DNA of 64,000 nt from positions 3,661,038 to 3,725,037 of the forward strand of contig NZ_CP014692.1 in assembly GCF_002005445.1 (NCBI RefSeq), in the 5' to 3' direction. Positions 1 to 8,581 of the stretch are shown in pieces. The notes below the pieces were generated by a model, which searched no databases, was not told the DNA's origin, and saw nothing but the letters and a program-made list of their open reading frames with translations. The stretch comes from Acetobacter aceti. Its GTDB lineage: Bacteria; Pseudomonadota; Alphaproteobacteria; Acetobacterales; Acetobacteraceae. The translations under genes were made by a program, and so were the position numbers. Each line of letters begins with the position of its first letter. The stretch's first letter is position 1.

Positions 1-495
1 CGTGACTGTGGGACTCCTCTGCTGGTCACCACGGCTGACAATCCGCTTCTGCGCCCGGAATGGGTGCAGTTTTTTCTGGATGACGCCGGAACAGCCGATA
101 TTGCCGTCGGTGTCGCCAGCGAGGCTTCTGTGACGCGGGATGTGCCTGGAACCAGCCGGACTTTCATCCGTCTTTCCGATGCCGCCTTTTCAGGGTGCAA
201 TCTTTTTCTGTTCCGTACACCCGCTTCCGCAAGAGTCGCCATGCTCTGGCAGAAGCTTGAAAAGGAACGCAAACACCCGGTCCGGATGGGGTGGCTGCTT
301 GGTCCTTCCATCCTGCTGCGGTTCCTGCTGAAGCGTCTGGCGACAAAAAACCTGCTTGCACGTATTCGGAAACTCACTGGGGCGCAGGGGAAATTTGTCT
401 TCATGCCGGATGGACGTGCGGCTGTGGACGTGGATAAACCTGCTGATCTCGTGCTGGTAAGCCGTCTGATGGAAGCGACTCCGGACTTTCGGTGA
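1..495 (+). CDS. Nucleotidyltransferase (MobA-like NTP transferase) family protein, 5' truncated
   Basis: The reading frame is open from the first base, so the N-terminus lies outside the window; 164 residues are visible. The segment TTADNPLLRPEWV near the left edge resembles the substrate-binding part of MobA-like nucleotidyltransferases, which transfer a nucleotide to a phosphosugar or cofactor. The C-terminal part carries the VDVDKPADLVLV motif common at the end of this fold. The N-terminal GxGxR nucleotide-binding loop cannot be checked. The substrate is unknown; a cofactor or polysaccharide precursor role would both fit the family. Confidence 0.7.
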   Translation, partial: RDCGTPLLVTTADNPLLRPEWVQFFLDDAGTADIAVGVASEASVTRDVPGTSRTFIRLSDAAFSGCNLFLFRTPASARVAMLWQKLEKERKHPVRMGWLLGPSILLRFLLKRLATKNLLARIRKLTGAQGKFVFMPDGRAAVDVDKPADLVLVSRLMEATPDFR

Positions 496-791
496 TTGTT
501 CAGAGAGAGTTATGGTTTGTTGGAAGTCGTCTTGGGTGGAATGTTTTCCTGCATGATACTCTCTGAAGCTTTTTGAAAAGAGTTTCTTTTGGTTTTCACG
601 GCCGGTATTTGAGCGCCATATCGTTTCGAAACTTCGGCGCCTGTCGAAGGTTATATTTTTATCGTGATAAAACAGCTTAACGCTGTCGTATGAATTTGCA
701 TGCGCCTGTGATGCGTTGACGTCTGTCTGATGCCCGGTGCAGGCGTGACGCCGTCTCGGACATCGGGCGTTATCAAACCAGGGAGATCACC
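496..791. other. Intergenic region with one palindromic-repeat-like segment
   Basis: No gene is seen. Around 565-592 a segment reads GAAGCTTTTTGAAAAG followed by AGTTTCTTTT; it resembles the dispersed palindromic elements at 1727-1771 and 17138-17184. The remainder should hold the promoter of the aldo/keto reductase, but no clear -35/-10 pair could be assigned. Confidence 0.4.
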
Positions 792-1628
792 ATGCACATT
801 CCTGAACTTACGCTGAATGATGGGCTGACATTCCCCGTTCTGACGTTCGGAACCTATAAGATGAACGGCAATCCGGGCGTCGATGGTATGAAAAGCGCCA
901 TTGAGGCGGGGTACCACGCTCTGGATAGCGCCTTCAATTACGAGAATGAAGGCGCGGTAGGAAAAGCTGTTCGTGAAAGCGGCCACAAGCGCGGGAATCT
1001 GCGGATTGCGTCCAAACTTCCCGGTCGTCATCATAAGTTTGACGAAGCCATCCTGACCATTGAGGAATCTCTTTATCGCGCCGGGCTCGATTATTATGAC
1101 CTCTATTATATCCACTGGCCCAATCCCAAACAGGGACTTTATGTCGAGGCATGGAAGGCTCTGATTGAAGCGAAGAAGCGTGGTTATGTAAAATCCATCG
1201 CTGTCTGTAATTTTCTTCCCGAGCATATTGATCGGCTGAAAGAAGAAACCGGCGTTCTGCCGAGCATCAATCAGATTGAGCTTCATCCCTATTTTCCACA
1301 GGAAGACATGCGTGCCTACAACAGGAAGCACGGCATTCTGACGCAGTCATGGAGTCCGCTCGGTCGCGCCAGTGATCTTCTTACAAATCCTGTGCTGGAA
1401 AAGATTGCGGAGAGTCACAGCAAGTCGGTCGCGCAGGTTATTCTGCGCTGGCACCATCAACTGGGATGCGTCCCTATTCCCAAAGCCGCCAGTCACAAAC
1501 GTCAGATGGAAAACAAATCGATCTTCGATTTTTCCCTGACCGATGAAAATATGCAGAACATTGCATCACTGGCCCGTCCGAATGGACGACTGAACGGTCA
1601 GGACCCTGCTGTTTACGAAGAATTCTGA
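792..1628 (+). CDS. Aldo/keto reductase, 2,5-diketo-D-gluconate reductase type
   Basis: This 278-residue protein is a full-length NADPH-dependent aldo/keto reductase. The catalytic tetrad expected of the family is visible as D45 (LDSAFNY), Y50, K75 (ASKLPG) and H108 (YIHW). The SIAVCNF and QIELHPYF segments and the QSWSPLGR motif follow in the usual order, ending with the cofactor-binding IPKAASHKRQ region. The start ATG has an upstream GGGAGA ribosome-binding site. The protein should reduce carbonyls of sugars, keto-sugars or aldehydes in the cytoplasm; acetic acid bacteria use such enzymes on keto-gluconates. The exact substrate cannot be read from sequence. Confidence 0.92.
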   Translation: MHIPELTLNDGLTFPVLTFGTYKMNGNPGVDGMKSAIEAGYHALDSAFNYENEGAVGKAVRESGHKRGNLRIASKLPGRHHKFDEAILTIEESLYRAGLDYYDLYYIHWPNPKQGLYVEAWKALIEAKKRGYVKSIAVCNFLPEHIDRLKEETGVLPSINQIELHPYFPQEDMRAYNRKHGILTQSWSPLGRASDLLTNPVLEKIAESHSKSVAQVILRWHHQLGCVPIPKAASHKRQMENKSIFDFSLTDENMQNIASLARPNGRLNGQDPAVYEEF

Positions 1629-1634
1629 TCCCAC

Positions 1635-1674
1635 AAAAAAGGAGTGTCCTCCACTTCAGGGAAGGCGCTCCTTT
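1635..1674 (+). terminator. Putative terminator after the aldo/keto reductase
   Basis: AAAGGAG at 1638-1644 pairs with CTCCTTT at 1668-1674 just past the stop codon at 1628. The loop is long (23 nt), so the assignment is tentative. Confidence 0.4.
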
Positions 1675-1726
1675 CTGCTTTCATAACCGCAGACAGAGCG
1701 CTGCCGGCAGAATTCCTGAAAATCAT

Positions 1727-1771
1727 AAAGAAAGCTTTTGGTGACGCTTTTTTCAAAAAAGCTTCGAAGAG
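1727..1771. repeat. Dispersed palindromic repeat, family A
   Basis: The segment contains AAAGCTTTTGGTGACGCTTT followed by TTTCAAAAAAGCTTCGAAGAGC, so AAGCTTTT and CAAAAAAGCTT form a hairpin. A closely related copy lies at 17138-17184. It sits between two convergent genes and could act as a transcription stop or an RNA-stabilising hairpin. Confidence 0.55.
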
Positions 1772-1835
1772 CATATCTCGTTTAAAAGATGCACTCCTCG
1801 AACGCTCAGCATATTTATCTGGAAACTCCAGTATA

Positions 1836-2399
1836 TCAGTCGACAACCTGTTCGACGGACACGATTTCCGGAACATAATGCCGAAGCATGTTCTCGACGC
1901 CATGCTTGAGTGTTGCCCCTGAAGACGGACAGCCTGAGCAGGCGCCCTGCATGCTCAGGCGGACAATGCCTTCACGATAGCCGCGGAAAACAATATCACC
2001 GCCGTCACTGGCGACGGCCGGACGGACACGCGTCTCAAGAAGCTCCTTGATCTGCTGGACAATCTCTTCGTCACCCGGAGCCACAGGATCTTCAACCGAG
2101 GCAGCACCGGCTTCGACGGTCGGCCGGCCGGAGACGAAGTGATCGACCAGCGAAGACAGCACCAGTGGCTTCAGCTCTGACCAGTCTTCGGAATCCGCCT
2201 TGGTCACGGAGACGAAATCCGATCCCATGAAGACCCGCGAGACACCGGGCAATTCGAACAGCGCTTCAGCCAGAAGAGAGCGTCCAGAGACAGCGTCCGC
2301 ATCGATAAAGTCAATGGTCCCGGCCTCGCCAGTGACATCGCGACCGGGAAGGAACTTCAGCGTGTTGGGGTTGGGCGTACCCTCGGTTTCGATAAACAT
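1836..2399 (-). CDS. NifU/Nfu family iron-sulfur cluster scaffold or carrier protein
   Basis: This 187-residue protein has the two-domain Nfu layout. The N-terminal Nfu_N domain begins FIETEGTPNPNTLKFLPG (residues 2-19), and the C-terminal NifU-like domain carries the cluster-ligating CSGCPSS motif (C154, C157). Such proteins carry a [4Fe-4S] cluster to apo-enzymes in the cytoplasm. The ATG at 2399 was preferred over a longer frame because AAGGAGAG lies at the right distance before it and the family consensus starts there. It is convergent with the aldo/keto reductase and appears to be a single gene. Confidence 0.92.
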   Translation of the reverse strand: MFIETEGTPNPNTLKFLPGRDVTGEAGTIDFIDADAVSGRSLLAEALFELPGVSRVFMGSDFVSVTKADSEDWSELKPLVLSSLVDHFVSGRPTVEAGAASVEDPVAPGDEEIVQQIKELLETRVRPAVASDGGDIVFRGYREGIVRLSMQGACSGCPSSGATLKHGVENMLRHYVPEIVSVEQVVD

Positions 2400-2738
2400 G
2401 ACAAACTCTCCTTCAGGCGCACCACTGGCGCTGATTCTGCCAGTCAAAGCATCCCGGCCACCAAAGAGGACTTTTCAAGTCCTGTATCTCTTTCAGGAGA
2501 TGAGCCAGCCGCCCCGGAAACGCAAGCCCTCCCCGGTAATATCAGTTCTCCGTTGCACGGAAAGCGAGAGAGGGCTTGATCAGAGATACCGGTATGTCGC
2601 GCATGGAGGTCTGAGGCCGCCTCACGGAGACAGGGGAAGCATTATAAGATATTTTTCAAGGCGTTACCCCTACGCCACAGAGGAACTGGCTCTTTTGCGG
2701 GACTGTTCACAAACGGCACGCATCTCATACAGAAGGGT

Positions 2739-3992
2739 TTAAACCGGAGGGGAGGGAGGCGCCTTTATCTCCGGTTCTCCCGGTGACCGCGGACTGATCT
2801 GCGCCACGAACAGCGTGGTCAGCCAGAACATGTACCACATGGGCGCCGGTCCTTTCACAAGCTGCGCGAAATCTGTCATCGCACTGACCAGCGTATGCAG
2901 CAGGATGGCAACGCTCAGAGGGCGAGCGCTCTTTTCAAAAGACATGAACAGGCTTTTGCACACGACAGTCAGATAGATCAGAAGAGCCGCGACTCCGACA
3001 GCGCCGGCGTAAAGCCATGTGGAAAGCAGCAGGTTGTGAGGAAACGGCTCGTCGGGCGTATTGAATTTCCATGCCGGGCCGTGTCCGAAAACAGGCATGT
3101 GCCAGATATCGCGCCAGGCGAGCGCCCAGAGTCTGAAGCGGTGGGAGTCTCCGCGTCCGATCTGCTCCTGGATCAGGTGGAATACTCCGACATCCGCCCG
3201 GAGTCCGATCACCATGATGACGGCAAGGACCGGGAGCGCCATCAGGATGATTTTTGGATGCCGCATGCCCGCCAGTACCGGCACCGCCACCAGGATGCCC
3301 ACCAGAGGCCCTCGACTTCCTGTCAGGAGAATAAACAGCAATGCCGCACAGGCAGCGCCCCAGTATTGCCACTGGTGCCGGGACAGCGCCCTTGAGAGGG
3401 CCATCAGCAGGACGCTGCCCATGATGACGGCACCCAGAATGGGATGCCGCGTCAGCCCCCACCCCTGCATTCTCATAATATCGCCCTGCCATTCGAGAGA
3501 CCGGAAACCAAGCCGCAGGATCAGGGCGATCAGGATGTTGATCATGCCTGCCGTGATCATCAGTGTGACCAGACGGTTTCGGTAGTCGCTCCGGTTCGCA
3601 AATCCATCCGCCAGCAGGAAGACAAAAATGGATGTGCAGATGATATTCCACATCCAGAAAGCCGCTGCGCCGATCTGGGAAGTGGCTGTCACATTGGCGA
3701 GCGTGCTGATGCAGAAAGAGAGTATGACACCAGCCCCAGCAAGAAGGGGAGCGGGAGCGGATGTCCAGCGAAGATCAAAGTCCTTTTTACAGGCCGCGCA
3801 GATGAACAGTGGTATGATTCCGATATAGAATACATCGGACCAGACGGGCTCATTGGGAAGAATGAAGCCTGAACCGATGAAGAAGAGCATCAGTTCATGC
3901 AGGAGTGCACGGCGGTCTTCCCGCCATAACCGTATCAGAACGCGGGGAGAGGCGAGCATGTTCGTCACCAGGGCATCGCTTCTGGATGACAT
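2739..3992 (-). CDS. O-antigen ligase-like membrane protein (Wzy_C type)
   Basis: This 417-residue protein is built almost entirely of hydrophobic segments, roughly ten to twelve, with a large periplasmic loop. The loop contains GDSHRFRLWALAWRDIW followed by FGHGPAWKFN and PHNLLL, the conserved pattern of O-antigen ligase and polysaccharide polymerase proteins (PF04932). It should join or polymerise lipid-linked glycans on the periplasmic side of the inner membrane. Its start overlaps the end of the upstream glycosyltransferase gene by 28 bases; an internal ATG at 3959 would remove the overlap. Ligase and polymerase cannot be separated by motif alone. Confidence 0.8.
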   Translation of the reverse strand: MSSRSDALVTNMLASPRVLIRLWREDRRALLHELMLFFIGSGFILPNEPVWSDVFYIGIIPLFICAACKKDFDLRWTSAPAPLLAGAGVILSFCISTLANVTATSQIGAAAFWMWNIICTSIFVFLLADGFANRSDYRNRLVTLMITAGMINILIALILRLGFRSLEWQGDIMRMQGWGLTRHPILGAVIMGSVLLMALSRALSRHQWQYWGAACAALLFILLTGSRGPLVGILVAVPVLAGMRHPKIILMALPVLAVIMVIGLRADVGVFHLIQEQIGRGDSHRFRLWALAWRDIWHMPVFGHGPAWKFNTPDEPFPHNLLLSTWLYAGAVGVAALLIYLTVVCKSLFMSFEKSARPLSVAILLHTLVSAMTDFAQLVKGPAPMWYMFWLTTLFVAQISPRSPGEPEIKAPPSPPV

Positions 3993-5011
3993 TCGTCCAT
4001 GATCACGTCGACCATGAACTGAGCCACTGCCTGCTCATTGAAATGCTCCGCATAACGGGCGCGACCTGCCGTGCCGGTGCGCATACGCATGTCAGGCTCG
4101 GCGGAGAGCCGGGCAAGTTTTTCGATCAGTTCATCAAGATCGGAAAAGAACAGCATTTCCTCTTCAGAGAAGTAATCCGTGTAACCCGTTGCGCGTTCAA
4201 TCGCCACCACACAGCCATTGCCGGCAAGATGCGCAATGCGGTCGGACGTGTACAGATAATAGTCGGCGCGTCGCGAAATATTCAGCCCGACAGCACTGGT
4301 TTCCAGAACCTGTTGATAACGCGCGCCTGAAAAATGCGGGCGTCCTTCAATTCCGCCTAGCGCCATGCGCAGGGAAGGCAGGCGTGAAGAAACAAATCCG
4401 ATGAATTCATCCATGTTCCACTCCCGGCCGCAGATCTCACGAAGAGGACGGGAAGGATGGCCGCAGGCGTAGAACAGGTCATTGGGAAGATTGCTGACCA
4501 GATCCGCGCGTCCGGTTTCGACTGAAAAATCAACCGGATTGGGCAGAAAACTCATGGCATGGCCACCGGCCCGCATCAGATCAAGCGGTTCTCCCGCCGT
4601 TGAAATGAAGGTCTTGTCGACCACTCCCAGCTTGTTCCGGATGCGCTGCACATTATCCGGCTCGAATAACGGGTCCACATTCCACTGCGCAATCCGCACG
4701 CCCGGAACGATGCCCCTCACGGCGGCGACCGTCTCCGCGTCAATCATGTCCGCATGCCCCATCAGAAGAATGTCGGGACAATGCTGACGGCAAAATGCCA
4801 GAAGCGCTTTGTTGACTGCGCGTCGCCCGAATTTACGGCTCCCGAAAAGAGAGCTGGCGCGTGCGACATCGCGGTCGGCGAAGTTGAGCACGAGGTGGCC
4901 TCGTCTGATGAGGCCGTTCGACAGTTTGATCTGGACGGAATGCTTCGGTCCCACACGCAGGCCGGTCATGAACGGACCGACATGAACGATGGTGAGAGAG
5001 GGCTTGTGCAT
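3965..5011 (-). CDS. Glycosyltransferase (GT-B fold, CgeB-like)
   Basis: This 348-residue protein starts SLTIVHVGPFMTGLRVGP, a GT-B N-terminal strand and loop. The C-terminal half has VGLNISRR, followed by SDRIAHLAGNGCVVAIERATGYTD, with a glycine-rich turn and a conserved acidic region (FFSDLDELIEKL), resembling the CgeB/glycosyl transferase family 1 C-terminal domain. It probably adds a sugar to a surface glycan in the cytoplasm. It is co-directional and overlapping with the O-antigen-ligase-like gene downstream, so the two are likely co-transcribed. Donor and acceptor are unknown. Confidence 0.72.
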   Translation of the reverse strand: MHKPSLTIVHVGPFMTGLRVGPKHSVQIKLSNGLIRRGHLVLNFADRDVARASSLFGSRKFGRRAVNKALLAFCRQHCPDILLMGHADMIDAETVAAVRGIVPGVRIAQWNVDPLFEPDNVQRIRNKLGVVDKTFISTAGEPLDLMRAGGHAMSFLPNPVDFSVETGRADLVSNLPNDLFYACGHPSRPLREICGREWNMDEFIGFVSSRLPSLRMALGGIEGRPHFSGARYQQVLETSAVGLNISRRADYYLYTSDRIAHLAGNGCVVAIERATGYTDYFSEEEMLFFSDLDELIEKLARLSAEPDMRMRTGTAGRARYAEHFNEQAVAQFMVDVIMDECHPEAMPW

Positions 5012-5184
5012 GCCTTGAAATACTGCCTTGTCTGTCAGGGCTCCTGAACCCGTAATAACGGACAGATTATGGCAGGCTTTTGGCAGACGCCATACAGCCG
5101 GCAGATCTTTTATCGGCTGATCGATCTACTGCGGTGGACAGTGCAGGCAGCGGGGACGCTCCTGCGGCTTCTGCGATGCGTCGA

Positions 5185-6516
5185 TTACAGCAGTATCTTG
5201 GAAAAAGTCTCGTAACTCAGACATTCCTGTGCCCATCCCGAAACGAAATCCGCCACGATCGAGACGAAGGTTCCATCTTCCGCAAGGATACAGCTGCATT
5301 TACCCTGTTTCACCACAGACAGGTTGCCCGGCGTCGCTCCCAGCGAAATCCAGCCCTCCCGTTTTTCAGGAAAAAAGTTTTTTCCAAGGTAGGAGACTGT
5401 CGGATAGACGACTCCATCATATTCAATGGAGCTGACAGGCACTGCATCGCCTTCCATCCAGACGATGTTCGAACTCGTGAACTGACGCCGTTTCAGCGAG
5501 TATCCAAGCGTTCGCCCCCGATGGTCCAGAAAGATGGGACGGCCTTCGATAAAAGGCTCATCCTTAAGGGAATACAGACGAAAATCCCCGGTTGTATGGT
5601 AGCGGATCATGGCCCTGAGCAGGGTCCGCGCCTGATGGGTGTATCCCCGATTGTTCAGGATGGCCGCGAGCCTGTAAAATATCGTTTCATCATTCAGGAT
5701 GTCGTCAACTTTCCGCACATCCGCAAAGCGCCTGCTGGCAAGCAGTTGCCATGTCAGCAGCGGATGCCGTTCAAACCCGGCCCGAATGCGGTTGTAGATA
5801 TTGACGGCGTTCTCGCGTCGGAAGGCGCGTGTCTGTTGCGCCAGCAGGGCCTGACGCTCCCGCACGGGGAGGGTGGAACTGGCCGTCTCGATCAGCGCCA
5901 TCAGGTTTTTGCTGCCCTTGAGGCTCTCATAGACAATATGGCCTGCGCTCGGGACGTTGACGAGCCCGACCAGAACGTCTGAACGACCAAGCGTATAGCC
6001 GAGAATGGTCTCAGCCGACTGCCGGTCGTCACGGTGATGTCGGTCATGGAGAATGAAGATATCGCCGCTGATATCTTCCCGCTTGATCCCCATGCCACGC
6101 ATTGACGATGTACATAGCGCCGCCCATTCAGGGATAACAGCCGTCTCCCTGTCATCGATGGAAAGCTGAGGCGCAAAGGCTATCGTGACGTCGGTCTTGA
6201 GCACCATTGAATATTTGATGGCGGCGTAGGCTCCGGCGGACAGACCGATGGCGATTGTCTTTCTGTATCCTGCGGAGTAGCGCCAGATGACTTCCAGCGC
6301 CTTATGCATGTTGGGAGAGTAATACCAGTTGCGCTGTCTGGTTGTAATGCCGATGCATGAAATATCGTATTTCTGGAAAACGGGTTTTCCAAAATAAAGG
6401 GTTGAGGCGCTTTCCTCGTGACCGATACCGATAAACGTAATGACAAGAAAGTCTGAGCTGCCCTTGTGAAAATGGACAACAATATCATCACTGTCGAAAA
6501 TAATCTGGTCGTCCAT
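5185..6516 (-). CDS. Two-part protein: alpha/beta-hydrolase-like N-terminus with an uncharacterised C-terminal domain
   Basis: This 443-residue protein has an N-terminal domain with an apparent serine-hydrolase triad: S93 in GLSAGAYAA, D158 in ILHDRHH and H193 in PSAGHIVY. Residues from about 210 to 443 match nothing recognised; they include a helical stretch followed by a beta-rich segment with GRTLGYSLKRR and SIVADFVSGWAQECLSYETF. There is no signal peptide, so it is probably cytoplasmic. It is upstream of, and on the same strand as, the glycosyltransferase and O-antigen-ligase-like genes after a 173-base gap, which suggests a polysaccharide-linked esterase or lipase role. That role is inference from position only. 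Confidence 0.6.
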   Translation of the reverse strand: MDDQIIFDSDDIVVHFHKGSSDFLVITFIGIGHEESASTLYFGKPVFQKYDISCIGITTRQRNWYYSPNMHKALEVIWRYSAGYRKTIAIGLSAGAYAAIKYSMVLKTDVTIAFAPQLSIDDRETAVIPEWAALCTSSMRGMGIKREDISGDIFILHDRHHRDDRQSAETILGYTLGRSDVLVGLVNVPSAGHIVYESLKGSKNLMALIETASSTLPVRERQALLAQQTRAFRRENAVNIYNRIRAGFERHPLLTWQLLASRRFADVRKVDDILNDETIFYRLAAILNNRGYTHQARTLLRAMIRYHTTGDFRLYSLKDEPFIEGRPIFLDHRGRTLGYSLKRRQFTSSNIVWMEGDAVPVSSIEYDGVVYPTVSYLGKNFFPEKREGWISLGATPGNLSVVKQGKCSCILAEDGTFVSIVADFVSGWAQECLSYETFSKILL

Positions 6517-6590
6517 TTACGCACCCGGGAATAATAACGCACCTCACTCTTTATAGATCAAAATATAAAAAAAGATAACAGTTGGCGCAA

Positions 6591-6902
6591 TCACGGATCA
6601 GTGTCTGTTTTTATGGCAGCTCTTCTGCCAGGCAGATGTGGAGGAGGAATCCGTACTGCAGGAAGGGGGGCAAGGACAGGAGCCGGAAGCGGGGTATCCG
6701 GAATCACCATCTGCCAGGGCAGGATCCTGACGGATATCCGCTGGACGATGGGCGGCACCATGATCTTGCCGGGGCGGGTCATATAAAAGAGACCGGCGGC
6801 GTAAATAACGAGCAGACAGAGAAAGACACCGATTTTCCAGCCCCGTTTTCCGGGACGTTGCGGCATGCCGGGGACAGGAACGGAAAGGAGGGCGCGCTTC
6901 AT
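6591..6902 (-). CDS. Small single-pass membrane protein, hypothetical
   Basis: This 103-residue frame has a basic N-terminus, one hydrophobic segment (GVFLCLLVIYAAGLFY, about residues 27-42) and a proline-rich tail ending in a basic stretch. The layout suits an inner-membrane anchor with a periplasmic linker. No strong ribosome-binding site precedes the ATG, and no family is recognised, so it may not be a real gene. It is divergent from the SSS transporter. Confidence 0.4.
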   Translation of the reverse strand: MKRALLSVPVPGMPQRPGKRGWKIGVFLCLLVIYAAGLFYMTRPGKIMVPPIVQRISVRILPWQMVIPDTPLPAPVLAPLPAVRIPPPHLPGRRAAIKTDTDP

Positions 6903-7027
6903 CTTTCAGCCGCTAGCCCATCAGCCCTCTCCATGCAATCCGTTTGCTTTCGTTACGATCACGCTCCACATTCTCATCACAGCCATTCAGAGACCGCCGT
7001 GCCTTTCCTGCCCAAGCCCATTTCTCC

Positions 7028-8509
7028 ATGATCAGCGTGCTCGATCCTATCGTCATTATCCTCTGGCTTGCGGCGCTCATCACAGGGTCGCTCGTTCTGT
7101 CCGGGGTTGTGCCGTGGAGACGCAAGAAAGCCCGCTCGCCGGAAGATCTGCTGGATGCGCACCGCAGTCTGCCCGCATGGGCCATCTGCCTGTCGATTGT
7201 TGCAACCGAGACCTCGACGCTGACAGTCATCAGTGTGCCCGGCATCGCTTACATGCAGGGCATGGTGTTCGTCGGTCTCGGTGGCGGCTATCTGCTGGGC
7301 CGTATCGTGGTCGCCCGTTATCTGCTGCCGCTTTACATGCGCGGAGACCTCGCCAGCGCGTACCAGTATCTCGCCCTGCGTTTCGGACGCCGGATGCAGC
7401 GACTGGCCGCCGTCACCTTTCTCGTCACGCGCCTGCTGGCGGAAGCCGTGCGGCTGTTCGCCTCCACGCTCCCCATCTGCGCCCTGCTCGCCGCCCGCGG
7501 TCTGTCGCTGTCCCCCCTGACTGTCCTGCTCGGCCTGACCGGACTGACCGCGCTTTACACCGCAATCGGAGGACTTCGTGCCGTCGTGTGGTCAGATGCG
7601 GCGCAGTTTCTGCTCTACAGCTTCGGGGCTGCACTCTGTGCCTTTCTGCTCTGGCGGCAGCTTACGCCGGAACAGATGGCTCTTCTTCCCCACTCCGGTC
7701 ATCTGCTGCCCTTCGCATTTCATGCGCCCATTCTGACAAGCCCTTACGCGCCGCTGACAGCTCTTGTCGGGGGGGCGGTCCTCGCGATGGCCTCTCACGG
7801 CACGGATCAGCTCATGGTGCAGAGGGCTCTCGCCGCCCGCTCCCTGCGTGATGCGCAATGGGCGATGATCGGAAGCGCTGTTGTGGTGACGGTGCTGTTC
7901 GCCCTGCTGTCACTGGTCGGCGTCTTCCTGTGGGCACGACACGGAGGGCTCTCTCTTCCGGCATTGGGATTCAGGTCGCCGGACGAACTGTTTCCCCGTT
8001 TTATCGTCAATGAACTCCCTGCCGGTCTCTCAGGATTGCTCGTCGCCGGGATTATCAGCGCAACAATGGGGTCACTGTCTTCGGCTCTGAATGCGATGAC
8101 CGGATCGACCTTTGCGGATCTGATCGGAACAGCTCATCCCGCCAGCCGGGCCGTGACGTGGGCAATCACCGGATTCTGGGCGCTGGCGCTCATCGCCACG
8201 GCCTGCGCATTTTCAGCCTCGGCCCGGTCGGTGCTGCTGTTCGGTTTCCAGATCGCCGGATATTCTTATGGCGCGCTTCTGGGAGCGTTTCTGCTCGGCC
8301 TGCTCTGTCGGTGGGCAACCGAATATGTGGCGATTACGGCTTTTGCAGTCACGGTGCTGACCATGGCTGTGGTGATCGCCAGCGTTCATCCTGAAGGCGC
8401 CAGCATCGCCTTTCCATGGCTGGTCCCTCTTGGGGTCTGCATCACCTTTCTCGTCGGTCTGCCGCTCTCTTTTGCGCTCGGACGTTCAGAACAGCCTCTT
8501 GTGAAATAG
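7028..8509 (+). CDS. Sodium:solute symporter (SSS) family transporter
   Basis: This 493-residue protein has about thirteen hydrophobic segments. The early ATETSTLTVISVPGIAYMQG motif (about residues 60-79) and the later GIISATMGSLSSALNAMTGS motif (around residue 350) are hallmarks of the SSS family (PF00474), which imports organic solutes with Na+ or H+. A longer open frame exists upstream, but the ATG at 7028 begins the hydrophobic N-terminus and is preferred, even though no good Shine-Dalgarno sequence is visible. The solute is not deducible. A strong hairpin follows the stop codon. Confidence 0.88.
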   Translation: MISVLDPIVIILWLAALITGSLVLSGVVPWRRKKARSPEDLLDAHRSLPAWAICLSIVATETSTLTVISVPGIAYMQGMVFVGLGGGYLLGRIVVARYLLPLYMRGDLASAYQYLALRFGRRMQRLAAVTFLVTRLLAEAVRLFASTLPICALLAARGLSLSPLTVLLGLTGLTALYTAIGGLRAVVWSDAAQFLLYSFGAALCAFLLWRQLTPEQMALLPHSGHLLPFAFHAPILTSPYAPLTALVGGAVLAMASHGTDQLMVQRALAARSLRDAQWAMIGSAVVVTVLFALLSLVGVFLWARHGGLSLPALGFRSPDELFPRFIVNELPAGLSGLLVAGIISATMGSLSSALNAMTGSTFADLIGTAHPASRAVTWAITGFWALALIATACAFSASARSVLLFGFQIAGYSYGALLGAFLLGLLCRWATEYVAITAFAVTVLTMAVVIASVHPEGASIAFPWLVPLGVCITFLVGLPLSFALGRSEQPLVK

Positions 8510-8512
8510 GGA

Positions 8513-8548
8513 CGTTCTTTGAAATCTTGTTAAAAACTTCAAAGAACG
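8513..8548. terminator. Bidirectional hairpin between convergent transporter and porin genes
   Basis: CGTTCTTTGAA at 8513-8523 pairs perfectly with TTCAAAGAACG at 8538-8548 across a 14-base loop. It lies only a few bases after the SSS stop and about 30 bases after the porin stop on the other strand, which suits a shared terminator. Confidence 0.6.
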
Positions 8549-8581
8549 GGCTGTCGTCATAAGCGCCGGTTCGGGCAGCAC

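Noticed and set aside
651..1331. 226-codon minus-strand frame over the aldo/keto reductase
   Set aside because: It overlaps the conserved catalytic region of the sense gene, has no ribosome-binding site and no family features.
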